DNA from: QHCE01 sp041743105
Lineage (GTDB): Bacteria > Actinomycetota > Actinomycetes > Mycobacteriales > QHCE01
Direction: 5' to 3'
Assembly: GCA_041743105.1 (NCBI GenBank)
Contig: JBGTNI010000072.1
Location: forward strand, 1 to 64,000
Length of the DNA: 64,000 nucleotides
Numbering within the stretch: position 1 is the first letter of the stretch; every line of letters starts with the position of its first letter. The position numbers and the translations under genes are program-made. Below are positions 9,854 to 17,600 of the stretch, one piece after another. The notes beneath the pieces are model-generated. The model was not told where the DNA came from and did not search any database. It saw only the letters and a program-made list of their open reading frames with translations.

Positions 9854-9960
9854 CCTACCCTGCCGTACGCTAGCTGCACTTTCGTGGCCGCAGGATCCCC
9901 GGACGTGGGGAAGAACTCGGAAGGAGCCCTACGCGGCCGGAACCTACCCTGCACGCTAGC
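9854..9960. promoter_or_regulatory. Promoter region with a direct repeat before the ABC operon
   Basis: CCTACCCTGCCGTACGCTAGC at 9854-9874 recurs as CCTACCCTGCACGCTAGC at 9943-9960, ending 9 bases before the ATG of the ABC ATPase. TACCCT would serve as a -10 box in the second copy. The two copies may be tandem promoters or binding sites of one regulator. Only the repeat is seen directly; its role is inferred. Confidence 0.45.
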
Positions 9961-9969
9961 GTGTGCGCC

Positions 9970-10872
9970 ATGACAGAGACGATCGTCGTCGACGACATCG
10001 CCAAGAGCTACGGGCAGTGCAAAGCTGTCGACGGTGTTTCGCTCTCCGTCACCGAGGGCGAGTTCTTCGGGATCCTCGGGCCTAACGGCGCCGGTAAGAC
10101 GACCACGCTGGAGATCCTGGAAGGCCTGCGACGGCCAGACCAAGGCAACGTAGAACTCTTCGGGCATTCACCGTGGCCACGCAACCCCCGGCTGCTGACC
10201 CGCATCGGTGTTCAGCTGCAGACATCGGCGTTCTTCGAACGGCTGACCGCGCGCGAACAGATCCGGGCATTCGCATCGCTGTATGGAGTCAAGGCCGCCA
10301 AAGCCGACGCGATGCTGGAAACTGTGGGCCTCACCGATAAGGCCAACACCCGCACCGAACAGCTTTCGGGCGGCCAAACGCAACGACTCTCGATCGCCTG
10401 CACACTTGTACACGACCCGGAATTGGTGTTCTTGGACGAGCCCACAGCCGCGCTCGACCCCCAAGCACGCCGCAACCTGTGGGATCTGCTGGGCGGCATC
10501 AATGCCAGTGGTCGCACTGTGGTTCTTACCACCCACTACATGGACGAGGCTGAGACGCTATGCGATCGGGTCGCGATCATGGATGCCGGCAAGATCCTGC
10601 GGATCGGTGCTCCGGCGGCCCTGGTGCGTGAACTAGACCGCACCGTCCGCGTCACCCTGGCACACGGCACGCTGAGCGAGGCCGACGCAGCGGAGTTGCC
10701 TGGAGCGCAAGGCGTAACCGACGACGACGTCTGCCTCACGATTACGACGTCGGAGCCTACGACGCTGTTGACTGCGCTGGTGGAGCGCCGAGCGCTGACC
10801 GATCTCGGAGTCAAAGGCGCCACGCTGGAAGACGTTTTCCTGGAACTGACCGGACGGGAGTACCGAGCGTGA
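9970..10872 (+). CDS. ABC-2 type exporter, ATP-binding subunit
   Basis: This is a 300-residue cytoplasmic ATPase that powers the membrane protein encoded next to it. It has Walker A GPNGAGKTT, the signature LSGGQTQR, Walker B LVFLDEP, the D-loop region TAALDPQARR and the switch His in LTTHYMDEAE. A C-terminal DrrA-like extension ends with TLEDVFLELTGREYRA, typical of multidrug, antibiotic or lipid exporters. ATG 9970 gives the usual N-terminus. A GTG at 9961 would add three residues. No clear Shine-Dalgarno site is seen. Its TGA overlaps the GTG of the permease gene. Confidence 0.93.
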   Translation: MTETIVVDDIAKSYGQCKAVDGVSLSVTEGEFFGILGPNGAGKTTTLEILEGLRRPDQGNVELFGHSPWPRNPRLLTRIGVQLQTSAFFERLTAREQIRAFASLYGVKAAKADAMLETVGLTDKANTRTEQLSGGQTQRLSIACTLVHDPELVFLDEPTAALDPQARRNLWDLLGGINASGRTVVLTTHYMDEAETLCDRVAIMDAGKILRIGAPAALVRELDRTVRVTLAHGTLSEADAAELPGAQGVTDDDVCLTITTSEPTTLLTALVERRALTDLGVKGATLEDVFLELTGREYRA

Positions 10873-11936
10873 GTGGTTTCCTCATCCTGTCGAGGATATT
10901 GGCGCTGGGATTCATTCGAGACAAGACGTCGGTATTCTTCACGATCTTGTTTCCGCTGATGTTCCTGGTGCTGTTCGGTGCCTTGTTCAGCTCCGACGGC
11001 ACCTCCAAGGCAGAGGTCGTGCAGATCGGAGATGTCATGGCGCTAGACGACCTTCCAGCACCTGCCCGTGCGGAACTGACGGAATCACTCACCCTGACCA
11101 AACGGGACGGCGCGTTGCAGGGTCCGCTGGCAAAGCTGCGCGAGGGCGACTATGACGCAGTGATCAGCGAGAAAGGCAACCAGCTGGTGGTGTACTACTC
11201 CCAGGCCGACTCGGTGCGTTCGGCAGCGGTACGGGGGGTGTTGGAATCGGTGGTCGACAACGCCAACCTGACGGCAGCCGGTGCGGCTCCGCTGTATGAG
11301 CTGACGGCACGGCAGGTGGAGGACGAGTCGATTCAGCCGATCCAGTACCAGACTCCGGGGCTGCTGGGCTGGGCTATCTCCATGAGCGCCGTCTTTGGTG
11401 CGGCACTGACATTGGTGGAGTGGCGCCGGCGCAAGATCTTACGCCGGCTGCGGTTAGCTCCGGTATCGCTGAGCGCGGTGATCGGCGCACGCGTAGGGGT
11501 CAGTATTGCCATATCGCTGGTGCAAGGAGTGATATTTGTCGGCGTTGCGATGCTGCCGCTGTTCGGGTTGCAGCTATCGGGCCAGTGGTGGCTGGCGGTT
11601 CCGTTGATCGTCTGCGGCACCTTGGCGTTCCTGGCGATCGGGATGCTAGCCGGATCGTTTGCCAAGACGGCCGAGGGAGCCAGCGGGATCTCCAATTTGA
11701 TCGTGCTCCCCATGGCGTTCTTGTCCGGTGCGTTCTTCCCAATGGACGCGGCCCCGGCGTGGTTGCGCACCGTGGCAGAGATCTTCCCACTCAAACATCT
11801 GGTGGAAAGCACCCGAGATGTTCTGGTGCGCGGCGCCGACTTCGCCGCCGTCATGCCCGATATGGCTTTGCTCTTGGCGTTTGCCATAATCGCCGCCGGG
11901 ATCGCAGTGAGCCTCTTCAGGTGGGACGACGTCTAG
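10869..11936 (+). CDS. ABC-2 type exporter, permease subunit
   Basis: This 355-residue membrane subunit starts with GTG overlapping the TGA of the ATPase gene (GTGA), so the two are co-translated. It has an N-terminal TM, an extracytoplasmic region of about 150 residues, and then five TM segments in the second half. The ABC2_membrane features include the loop RRRKILRRLRLAPVS and the LPMAFLSGAFFP motif before the last helices. The complex probably exports a drug, lipid or peptide; the substrate is unknown. The last six codons lie inside the first copy of a 46-bp tandem repeat. Confidence 0.92.
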   Translation: MSGFLILSRILALGFIRDKTSVFFTILFPLMFLVLFGALFSSDGTSKAEVVQIGDVMALDDLPAPARAELTESLTLTKRDGALQGPLAKLREGDYDAVISEKGNQLVVYYSQADSVRSAAVRGVLESVVDNANLTAAGAAPLYELTARQVEDESIQPIQYQTPGLLGWAISMSAVFGAALTLVEWRRRKILRRLRLAPVSLSAVIGARVGVSIAISLVQGVIFVGVAMLPLFGLQLSGQWWLAVPLIVCGTLAFLAIGMLAGSFAKTAEGASGISNLIVLPMAFLSGAFFPMDAAPAWLRTVAEIFPLKHLVESTRDVLVRGADFAAVMPDMALLLAFAIIAAGIAVSLFRWDDV

Positions 11937-12103
11937 GCGTCCCGGCCTGAAGCATGAGTACAGCAGGTGGGACGACGTCTAGGCGTCCCGGCCTGAAGCA
12001 TGAGTACAGCAGGTGGGACGACGTCTAGGCGTCCCGGCCTGAAGCATGAGTACAGCAGGTGGGACGACGTCTAGGCGTCCCGGCCTGAAGCATAGGTACA
12101 GCG
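11920..12103 (+). repeat. 46-bp tandem repeat, 4 copies, each with a hairpin
   Basis: Copies lie at 11920-11965, 11966-12011, 12012-12057 and 12058-12103. The first three are identical and the fourth differs at a few bases near its end. Copy 1 contains the last codons and stop (TAG) of the permease gene. Each unit holds GGGACG-ACGTCTAGG-CGTCCC, a 6-bp stem and 9-base loop, so the array is a row of potential hairpins just after a stop codon. It looks like an amplified transcription terminator. There are no spacers, so it is not a CRISPR. Confidence 0.9.
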
Positions 12104-12272
12104 CTACCCTGCGGAAACAGCGCTTAGACGAGGCCCTGCCTTGAGCTAACCATCGGCTAGATTTTGTCTTCAGCGCCAACTTTTCGCTATGGCTTCCAAA
12201 GTTGACGCTCTTGGATCGGCCAAGATACGTAATCCCAGTGTTACCAACGGTTTTCCGGGTTAGGGTTAAGCA
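12104..12272. other. Intergenic region before the TPR regulator
   Basis: This stretch is distinctly less GC-rich than the flanking genes and should hold the promoter of the regulator that begins at 12273. No confident -35/-10 pair, riboswitch or palindrome was found in it. Confidence 0.3.
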
Positions 12273-13745
12273 ATGAGAAGTGCGGAAGACGGCGCTAGGG
12301 GGGCACACCAGAATCCGATATTAGGTGCCATCCTCGAAGAGTTGAAGTGGTCGCGTACTCGGCTGACTGTTGAGATCAACACATACATGGGAAGGGATTA
12401 CATATGTCGCTCCACGGTCTCTGAGTGGATCAGTCAAGGGCGGACACCTCATGATCCATTGCCCACCGTGGTGGCTCACGTGTTATCGGATGCAGTAGGT
12501 AGAAAGATTACTGTTGCCGATCTGTGGCAACGGGCTGGCAAGGAGTCGACATTGTGGGTGGCGGCAGATTCTTGCTACCCCATGCCTTGGGATTATCGCG
12601 GTGTACTTCGCGCCGCCGACGACTGGACCGCTAATACAGGGGGAAATGTGGATGCAGACCGTCGTGTATTCCTTGCTGTCTCTGGTGCCGCGTTAACCAG
12701 CATTGGTTGGGGATACGCAGATAATCCGATGCCTGGGGGTCCATTTGGATTACAAAATAATACAAGTATCCCTGACGCCATCACGATCACCCCGGGCATA
12801 ATCAACGTGATTGAATCAACTACTAGGGAACTGAGAAATCTAGACGATATTGGGGGTGGGAATCGCAATAGTCTACGAATCGCCCACCGGCATTTCCATA
12901 CCTTAGCGGAGTATGTGAAGTCAGGTAAGGCAGTTGATGCACCCACGCAGCAGCGCTTGTTGACATCGTGGGCAACCCTCTGCGAGTTGGCCGGTTTGAT
13001 GGCCTTTGACGCTCATCTTTATGGCCTAGCCCAACGATATTGGTTTACCGGGCTCCAGATCACCCACACCACGGGAAATCCAGAGCTAGGAGCGCACATC
13101 CTGGGATATCTAAGTTTCCAGGCGGCGCATAGAGGGCAAACAAACGACGCGGTCCAGCTTGGCCAGGCGGCCATGGAGACCGCAGCGAAGGGCGCCAGTG
13201 TGGCGGTCCAGGCGTTAGTAACCTCACGCTACGCTCAGGCTCAAGCAGCTCTTGGTAATGACCAAGCTTGCCGCGCGGCGTTAGACAAAGCCAGTAACCT
13301 GCTCACCACCCCTGGCGCTCTGGCGAACAAGCCAGAGTATGTGTCGTGGTTTGACTCCAGGATGCTAGAGTCGCAAAGCGGTCACAGTCTTCTCGCTCTA
13401 ACGCAGGCAAGTTCCCGTAAATCTAATCGTATTATCGAGCAGGCTGATCAGCTTTTAGCGCCGCACATGGTAGGCGGTAGCGATTTTTCCCTCGATTTTA
13501 CGCGGGATGCTCTTTTCTGGGGTTCCTGGCAGGCGCGCAGTTACATCTGGCGAGATGAACTAGAACAAGCTGTTAAAACAGGCACGGCTTTAATCGACCT
13601 TTGCCGATCAGTTCGCTCACAACGCTGTGTAGCGGCACTTCGTCAATTGAATAGCGAATTAACGCAACATCGCGGTGCCCTGCATAAACCACACATCGCA
13701 GAATTCTCTCAAGAACTCAACACAGCCATCGCGGCAGCAACATAA
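12273..13745 (+). CDS. HTH/TPR transcriptional regulator (Streptomyces type)
   Basis: This 490-residue cytoplasmic protein has an atypical HTH domain at about residues 15-85 (STVSEWISQGRTPHDP) followed by a large helical TPR-like region. Repeats are visible around residues 245-360 (AHILGYLSFQAAHRGQTNDAVQLGQAAMETA). Actinobacteria carry many such proteins; some control differentiation or secondary metabolism, but most are uncharacterised. Codon use is clearly less GC-rich than that of neighbouring genes, which suggests acquisition. It stands alone, and its target is unknown. Confidence 0.7.
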   Translation: MRSAEDGARGAHQNPILGAILEELKWSRTRLTVEINTYMGRDYICRSTVSEWISQGRTPHDPLPTVVAHVLSDAVGRKITVADLWQRAGKESTLWVAADSCYPMPWDYRGVLRAADDWTANTGGNVDADRRVFLAVSGAALTSIGWGYADNPMPGGPFGLQNNTSIPDAITITPGIINVIESTTRELRNLDDIGGGNRNSLRIAHRHFHTLAEYVKSGKAVDAPTQQRLLTSWATLCELAGLMAFDAHLYGLAQRYWFTGLQITHTTGNPELGAHILGYLSFQAAHRGQTNDAVQLGQAAMETAAKGASVAVQALVTSRYAQAQAALGNDQACRAALDKASNLLTTPGALANKPEYVSWFDSRMLESQSGHSLLALTQASSRKSNRIIEQADQLLAPHMVGGSDFSLDFTRDALFWGSWQARSYIWRDELEQAVKTGTALIDLCRSVRSQRCVAALRQLNSELTQHRGALHKPHIAEFSQELNTAIAAAT

Positions 13746-14034
13746 GTTCCCTTTTGCTCTGTCGAATAAGCACCCACCTCAAACCCTGGCACAGCGGCTG
13801 AGCAACGTCTGTGCCGGACGGCAGCAGTAACCGAGGCCGGTTTAGTCAGGTGCTGCGGCCGGCTGGGATCGGCTTCAGCTTGCGGCGTAGCTGAGCCATG
13901 GTGCTCCTCAGATGTCGGCTCCGGAGATTCGACGAGGAGCCGACGCCCGGTGATGAGTGTGCCGGCGCGGTGCTAGGCGGCGCCGGCGATTTGGGCCGGA
14001 GCCCGGTAGCATCACGTGAGGGAAGGAGCGCCAC

Positions 14035-14745
14035 GTGAGCGACCTGATCGACACCACCGAGATGTATCTGCGAACCATCCTCGAGCTAGAGGAAGAGGGT
14101 GTGGTGCCACTGCGTGCCCGCATCGCCGAGCGCCTGCACCAAAGTGGACCCACGGTGAGTCAGACCGTTGCTCGCATGGAGCGCGACACCTTGGTTCGGG
14201 TGGAAGGCGACCGGCATCTGGAGCTCACAGAAACCGGACGACACCGGGCAGTGGCGGTGATGCGCAAGCACCGCCTGGCTGAACTGTTGCTCGTGAACGT
14301 GATCGGTTTGGAGTACGAAGTCGCCCATATCGAGGCGTGCCGCTGGGAGCATGTCATGAGCGACGAGGTGGAGCGTAAAGTTTATCGATTACTCGGTAAG
14401 CCGTCTGTCTCGCCGTACGGTAACAGTATCCCTGGGCTCGACGAACTCGACGCGGACCTTTCGATCTCCCAAACGGTCACCGCGGCGCAGCCGGCGGTAC
14501 CGCTCGTCGATGCGCCTTCAGATGTGCCGCTGATCGTACGACGGATTTCTGAGCAATTGCAGACTCACCCGGACCTGCTGCGGAGACTCCACGATGCGGG
14601 TGTACAGCCAGGCGCCGAGATCACCCTTACACGCGATGACGACGAGATCATGGTCAACGGGACCGCGGGCACGGTGCGGTTCACCCCAAGCATGACGAAC
14701 TTGGTGTTCGTGAGCCGGGTGACGCAGCCGGTAACGCTCGGCTAG
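14035..14745 (+). CDS. ideR: Iron-dependent transcriptional repressor, DtxR/IdeR family
   Basis: This 236-residue Fe2+-activated dimeric repressor controls iron uptake and storage. The winged HTH (about residues 1-70) includes LIDTTEMYLRTI and ARIAERLHQSGPTVSQTV. The metal-binding and dimerisation domain shows MRKHRLAELLL and EACRWEHVMSDEVE, carrying the Cys, His and Glu ligands. The C-terminal SH3-like domain covers about residues 150-236. The GTG start follows GAAGGAG at 14020-14026. Length and sequence fit IdeR more closely than manganese-type MntR. No complete iron box was found nearby. Confidence 0.92.
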   Translation: MSDLIDTTEMYLRTILELEEEGVVPLRARIAERLHQSGPTVSQTVARMERDTLVRVEGDRHLELTETGRHRAVAVMRKHRLAELLLVNVIGLEYEVAHIEACRWEHVMSDEVERKVYRLLGKPSVSPYGNSIPGLDELDADLSISQTVTAAQPAVPLVDAPSDVPLIVRRISEQLQTHPDLLRRLHDAGVQPGAEITLTRDDDEIMVNGTAGTVRFTPSMTNLVFVSRVTQPVTLG

Positions 14746-14857
14746 CCCGGGAGCCATTTCACTGTCCTAGCGCACCACCAATAGGTTACCGCCAAGGCCG
14801 CGGGAGCCGGCGCCTAGGAACTGGTTGGGCAAGGCAGTCAAAGGCGACAGCACGGAG

Positions 14858-15499
14858 CTATAGACGGATGCTTTTGCCCAGCTCGACAAGCCTGCCCAGC
14901 TGGGCATCGGCCTTTTGCCGCGAGTCCGACGCCGGAGTTGTCAGCACCAGGGTGAAGCTACCGCTGTCGTTGAACCAACCCACCTCACAGACAGGTCCAG
15001 TGTCGGTACCAGTTCCATCGCTACCGTTGCGAGTGATGGAGTAGGCGGAGGTGCCGAGTCCGGTGACTTCTTTGCTCCCATCGGGCTTGATGCGCTCATC
15101 GAAGGCCTTGTCGTCAAGTTTGCCGGGAGCAAAGGCCAAGGTCAGATCCGGCAGCGGCGTGGCGGTGGACCGAAGCGTGCAGGATTCCACGTTGTTGTTT
15201 GAGCGATGCAGCGCTGCCACGTTGAAGGCGGCGCCGAGCTTCTGTTCGATCTGTTCGTAGCCGAGTTTGCCGCAGATTCCTCCGGCCTGCTCGGCCGGAG
15301 AAATGGTTCTAGGCAGCGTCGGTGCAAGCTGTGACGCAGACCGTTGCGTAGTGGATCCGGAGCGCCCCTGGTCGGCGTCTGCATCGGAACTGTTTGCTCC
15401 AGAGCCGCATCCCGCCGCGGCAAGCGCTACCAGCAAAATGCCAGCGGCCGCCGCCTTACGCGCAATCGCAGACGTACCATAAGGCCGCGCTGGGATCAT
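14858..15499 (-). CDS. DUF3558-like lipoprotein
   Basis: This 213-residue exported lipoprotein has a lipobox ALAAAGC near residue 31 and a Ser/Asp-rich linker. A compact domain follows with a conserved-looking Cys pattern (GGICGKL, ESCTLR, GPVCEVGWF). The arrangement matches actinobacterial DUF3558 lipoproteins, whose role is unknown. It lies downstream of nrdR on the same strand, with 17 bases between nrdR's stop and its ATG, so the two may be co-transcribed. Confidence 0.75.
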   Translation of the reverse strand: MIPARPYGTSAIARKAAAAGILLVALAAAGCGSGANSSDADADQGRSGSTTQRSASQLAPTLPRTISPAEQAGGICGKLGYEQIEQKLGAAFNVAALHRSNNNVESCTLRSTATPLPDLTLAFAPGKLDDKAFDERIKPDGSKEVTGLGTSAYSITRNGSDGTGTDTGPVCEVGWFNDSGSFTLVLTTPASDSRQKADAQLGRLVELGKSIRL

Positions 15500-15516
15500 G
15501 CTGAACCAATCGTTAT

Positions 15517-15987
15517 CTAGGTTAGGGAACGCTCGGCCTTAGGATGCACCTGGCGTAGCGCCGCGATCTCAGTCTCGAAGTCGGCCAACGAACCAAAGGA
15601 TCGGTACACGCTCGCGAATCGCAGGTAGGCAACTTCGTCGAGTTCTCGCAGTGGCTCCAATATGGCTAGCCCGACCTGGTGGGAAGCAACCTCAGCCACA
15701 CCCGTGGCCCGAATGCTCTCTTCGGCCTGTTGTGCCAGTAGCGCTAGTGCGTCGTCGTCGACCGGTCTCCCCTGACACGCTTTGCGGACGCCAGAAACCA
15801 CTTTGCTGCGACTAAAGGGTTCGCTTACGCCGCTGCGCTTGACTACGGCGAGCATTGCCTCTTCTACCGTCGTGAACCGCCGCCCACACTCCAAGCACGA
15901 CCTGCGCCGCCGAATGGCCTGCCCTTCGTCTGCCTCGCGAGAGTCCACGACGCGCGAGTCCGGATGCCGACAGTACGGGCATCTCAT
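15517..15987 (-). CDS. nrdR: Transcriptional repressor NrdR
   Basis: This 156-residue (d)ATP-sensing repressor of ribonucleotide reductase genes has the N-terminal zinc ribbon MRCPYC and RRRSCLECGRRFTTVE, giving four Cys ligands. The ATP-cone domain follows from about residue 48 (VVKRSGVSEPFSRSKVVSGV). The C-terminus includes EVAYLRFASVYRSF. Length is typical. In actinobacteria nrdR often lies near lexA, as here (5 kb away). The partner nrd genes are not in the window. Confidence 0.97.
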   Translation of the reverse strand: MRCPYCRHPDSRVVDSREADEGQAIRRRRSCLECGRRFTTVEEAMLAVVKRSGVSEPFSRSKVVSGVRKACQGRPVDDDALALLAQQAEESIRATGVAEVASHQVGLAILEPLRELDEVAYLRFASVYRSFGSLADFETEIAALRQVHPKAERSLT

Positions 15988-16205
15988 AACCGATATCGCT
16001 CCTGCTCACCGTGGACTGAGTAAGGTCTACTGCAGTTTCTCGCCCATGGTACCCGCGCGAACTTGGCGGCCTATGAGCGATCCATGTCTTACGTGCCGTT
16101 CAGGCCTTACGGCTGCGGCAGCGCGATCCCTGCAAGAAATCAGCCAAGCCAGACGCTGAGAGGCTATCAACCAGATATGCTCTACTGATTTTAGGAGCGT
16201 GAACT

Positions 16206-16496
16206 ATGTCCGACCATCTCTCGGCGAAACTCCCCGGCGTGACGGCGGATGAAGCTAACACCTACGAGGTAGCGCTGGATGTCGTTAACGATGTGATCGG
16301 GTGGTACAGCTCCGCTATCTGGCGCGAAAAGCAGCAGACCAGCCCGGATCAAGGCGTTATAGGCCGCTACGAGGCCGCTGTCGCGAAGTGCAGTACAGAG
16401 CGTCGCGCGCTCACTCCGGCAGATCAGCCCGCTAACGCTCGAGCTATTCAGGCATACGGCATCCTGATTCGGCAGTTAAGAGCAGGAGCAGCCTGA
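16206..16496 (+). CDS. Antitoxin-like partner of zeta toxin
   Basis: This 96-residue, probably helical protein lies directly upstream of a zeta-type toxin gene, and its TGA overlaps that gene's ATG. Its C-terminus (ALTPADQPANARAIQAYGILIRQLR) resembles the small partner proteins of actinobacterial zeta toxins. By analogy it would bind and neutralise the toxin. AGGAG lies about 9 bases before the start. It appears intact although the toxin is broken. Confidence 0.7.
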   Translation: MSDHLSAKLPGVTADEANTYEVALDVVNDVIGWYSSAIWREKQQTSPDQGVIGRYEAAVAKCSTERRALTPADQPANARAIQAYGILIRQLRAGAA

Positions 16497-17595
16497 TGGC
16501 GGCTGTCACCTGCAGATCAGGCGACAGCGGTCCTGGATGCCGCTGTCTTTCTCTCGAGGATCTGAACCAGCTGTTCGAAACAGTCTGGCAGGAGGCCTAT
16601 AGCGGCCCGAGCGAGCTACCCGAGCATTCGATCGACTCACCTACTACGTACCTGGTCGGCGGGCAGCCCGGATCTCGGAAAACGTCGATGGTTGGGGTAC
16701 CCCTCGCCGAACGCCTACGGAACGAAGGTAGACCCTTTGTACACTACGACTTCGACAACCAGCGTCCGTTTCATCCACACGCGGCGGAAACCTTTCCCGG
16801 TACATTGGCTGCCGAAGCCGACCCGCTGAAGAGCCGTGGTCGGAAGTGCGTGGACGAAGACATTCGTTCCTGTTTGGTCGGGATGCATGACCGAGCTAGG
16901 GCAGCCGGTGTCGACATCATCTCTGAAGGTGCGTTCGAAAATGCCGACTACATCAAGGAACACATCAGTGTCCCAGATCGCGCCGCTGGCCGCCGTTTGC
17001 ACTTGGCGTACGTCGCCGCACCCGGCTACGTCAGCTGGCCCGGAGTGCTCAAACGCGGCGTGGACGCCTTCGTGGCCACCGGTGAAGGCCGGTTGAATCG
17101 ACACGACTTTCACAACAGCACGTTAGATCAGACACCGACGGCGGCTAACATTTGTCAAACCAGAAAATCGTCCACGGGATTTCTGTCCACAGCTGCAGCA
17201 GCGGCGCCGTCACCTACCACAATCGACTAAACAGCTCGGGTAACTGGATGCTGGCAAGGCTCGCCGGTGAGGCGTTGTCCGATGAGCGTAACCGACGGCG
17301 CACACCAAAGGAAACCAAGGAGCTATTGAGGACGCTCGCGACGTTGGATGCCAATCCCGCCACCGCGAAACACCTCGGCGCAGCCGCTTGGCGTTCCGAG
17401 CGCGACGGTGTTATCAGCGCCGCGCTCCCGCACCTGCACACCGACACCGCCCGTCGTTTACTGAGTCGTTCGGCGCGCGAACCGGCCTGGCGTAACGGCG
17501 GAGGTTTCCGGCAACCGCTACAGGTCCCACGAGCGTCTCACGGACCTCGGTCAAGACCAGCCAATCACCGGACGCCCGGAACCCGTAAGGGCTGA
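16496..17595 (+). pseudogene. Zeta-family toxin, frameshifted
   Basis: Zeta toxins are P-loop kinases that phosphorylate UDP-N-acetylglucosamine or similar substrates. The first part (16496 to about 17150) has LVGGQPGSRKTSM, a Walker A motif in which the usual Gly before Lys is Arg. It then shows FVHYDFDNQRPFHP and SEGAFEN, and stops at 17230 after nonsense-like sequence. The family C-terminus continues in another frame from about 17152: TYHNRLNSSGNW and DERNRRRTPKE match the zeta tail. A single-base frameshift near 17150 therefore splits the gene. With the altered P-loop, the toxin is probably inactive. It ends 5 bases before the debranching-enzyme gene. Confidence 0.75.
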
Positions 17596-17600
17596 ATGCG

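Noticed and set aside
8899..10167. 422-residue minus-strand frame spanning the antiporter and ABC genes
   Set aside because: It overlaps two well-supported genes in other frames and has Arg/Gly-rich shadow composition.
11920..12103. Possible CRISPR array
   Set aside because: The 46-bp units abut directly without unique spacers, and no cas genes are nearby.
15515..15535. Half iron-box-like TAGGTTAGG before the DUF3558-like lipoprotein gene
   Set aside because: Only the left half matches and it lies in the 3' end of nrdR, including its stop codon. It is not convincing as an IdeR site.
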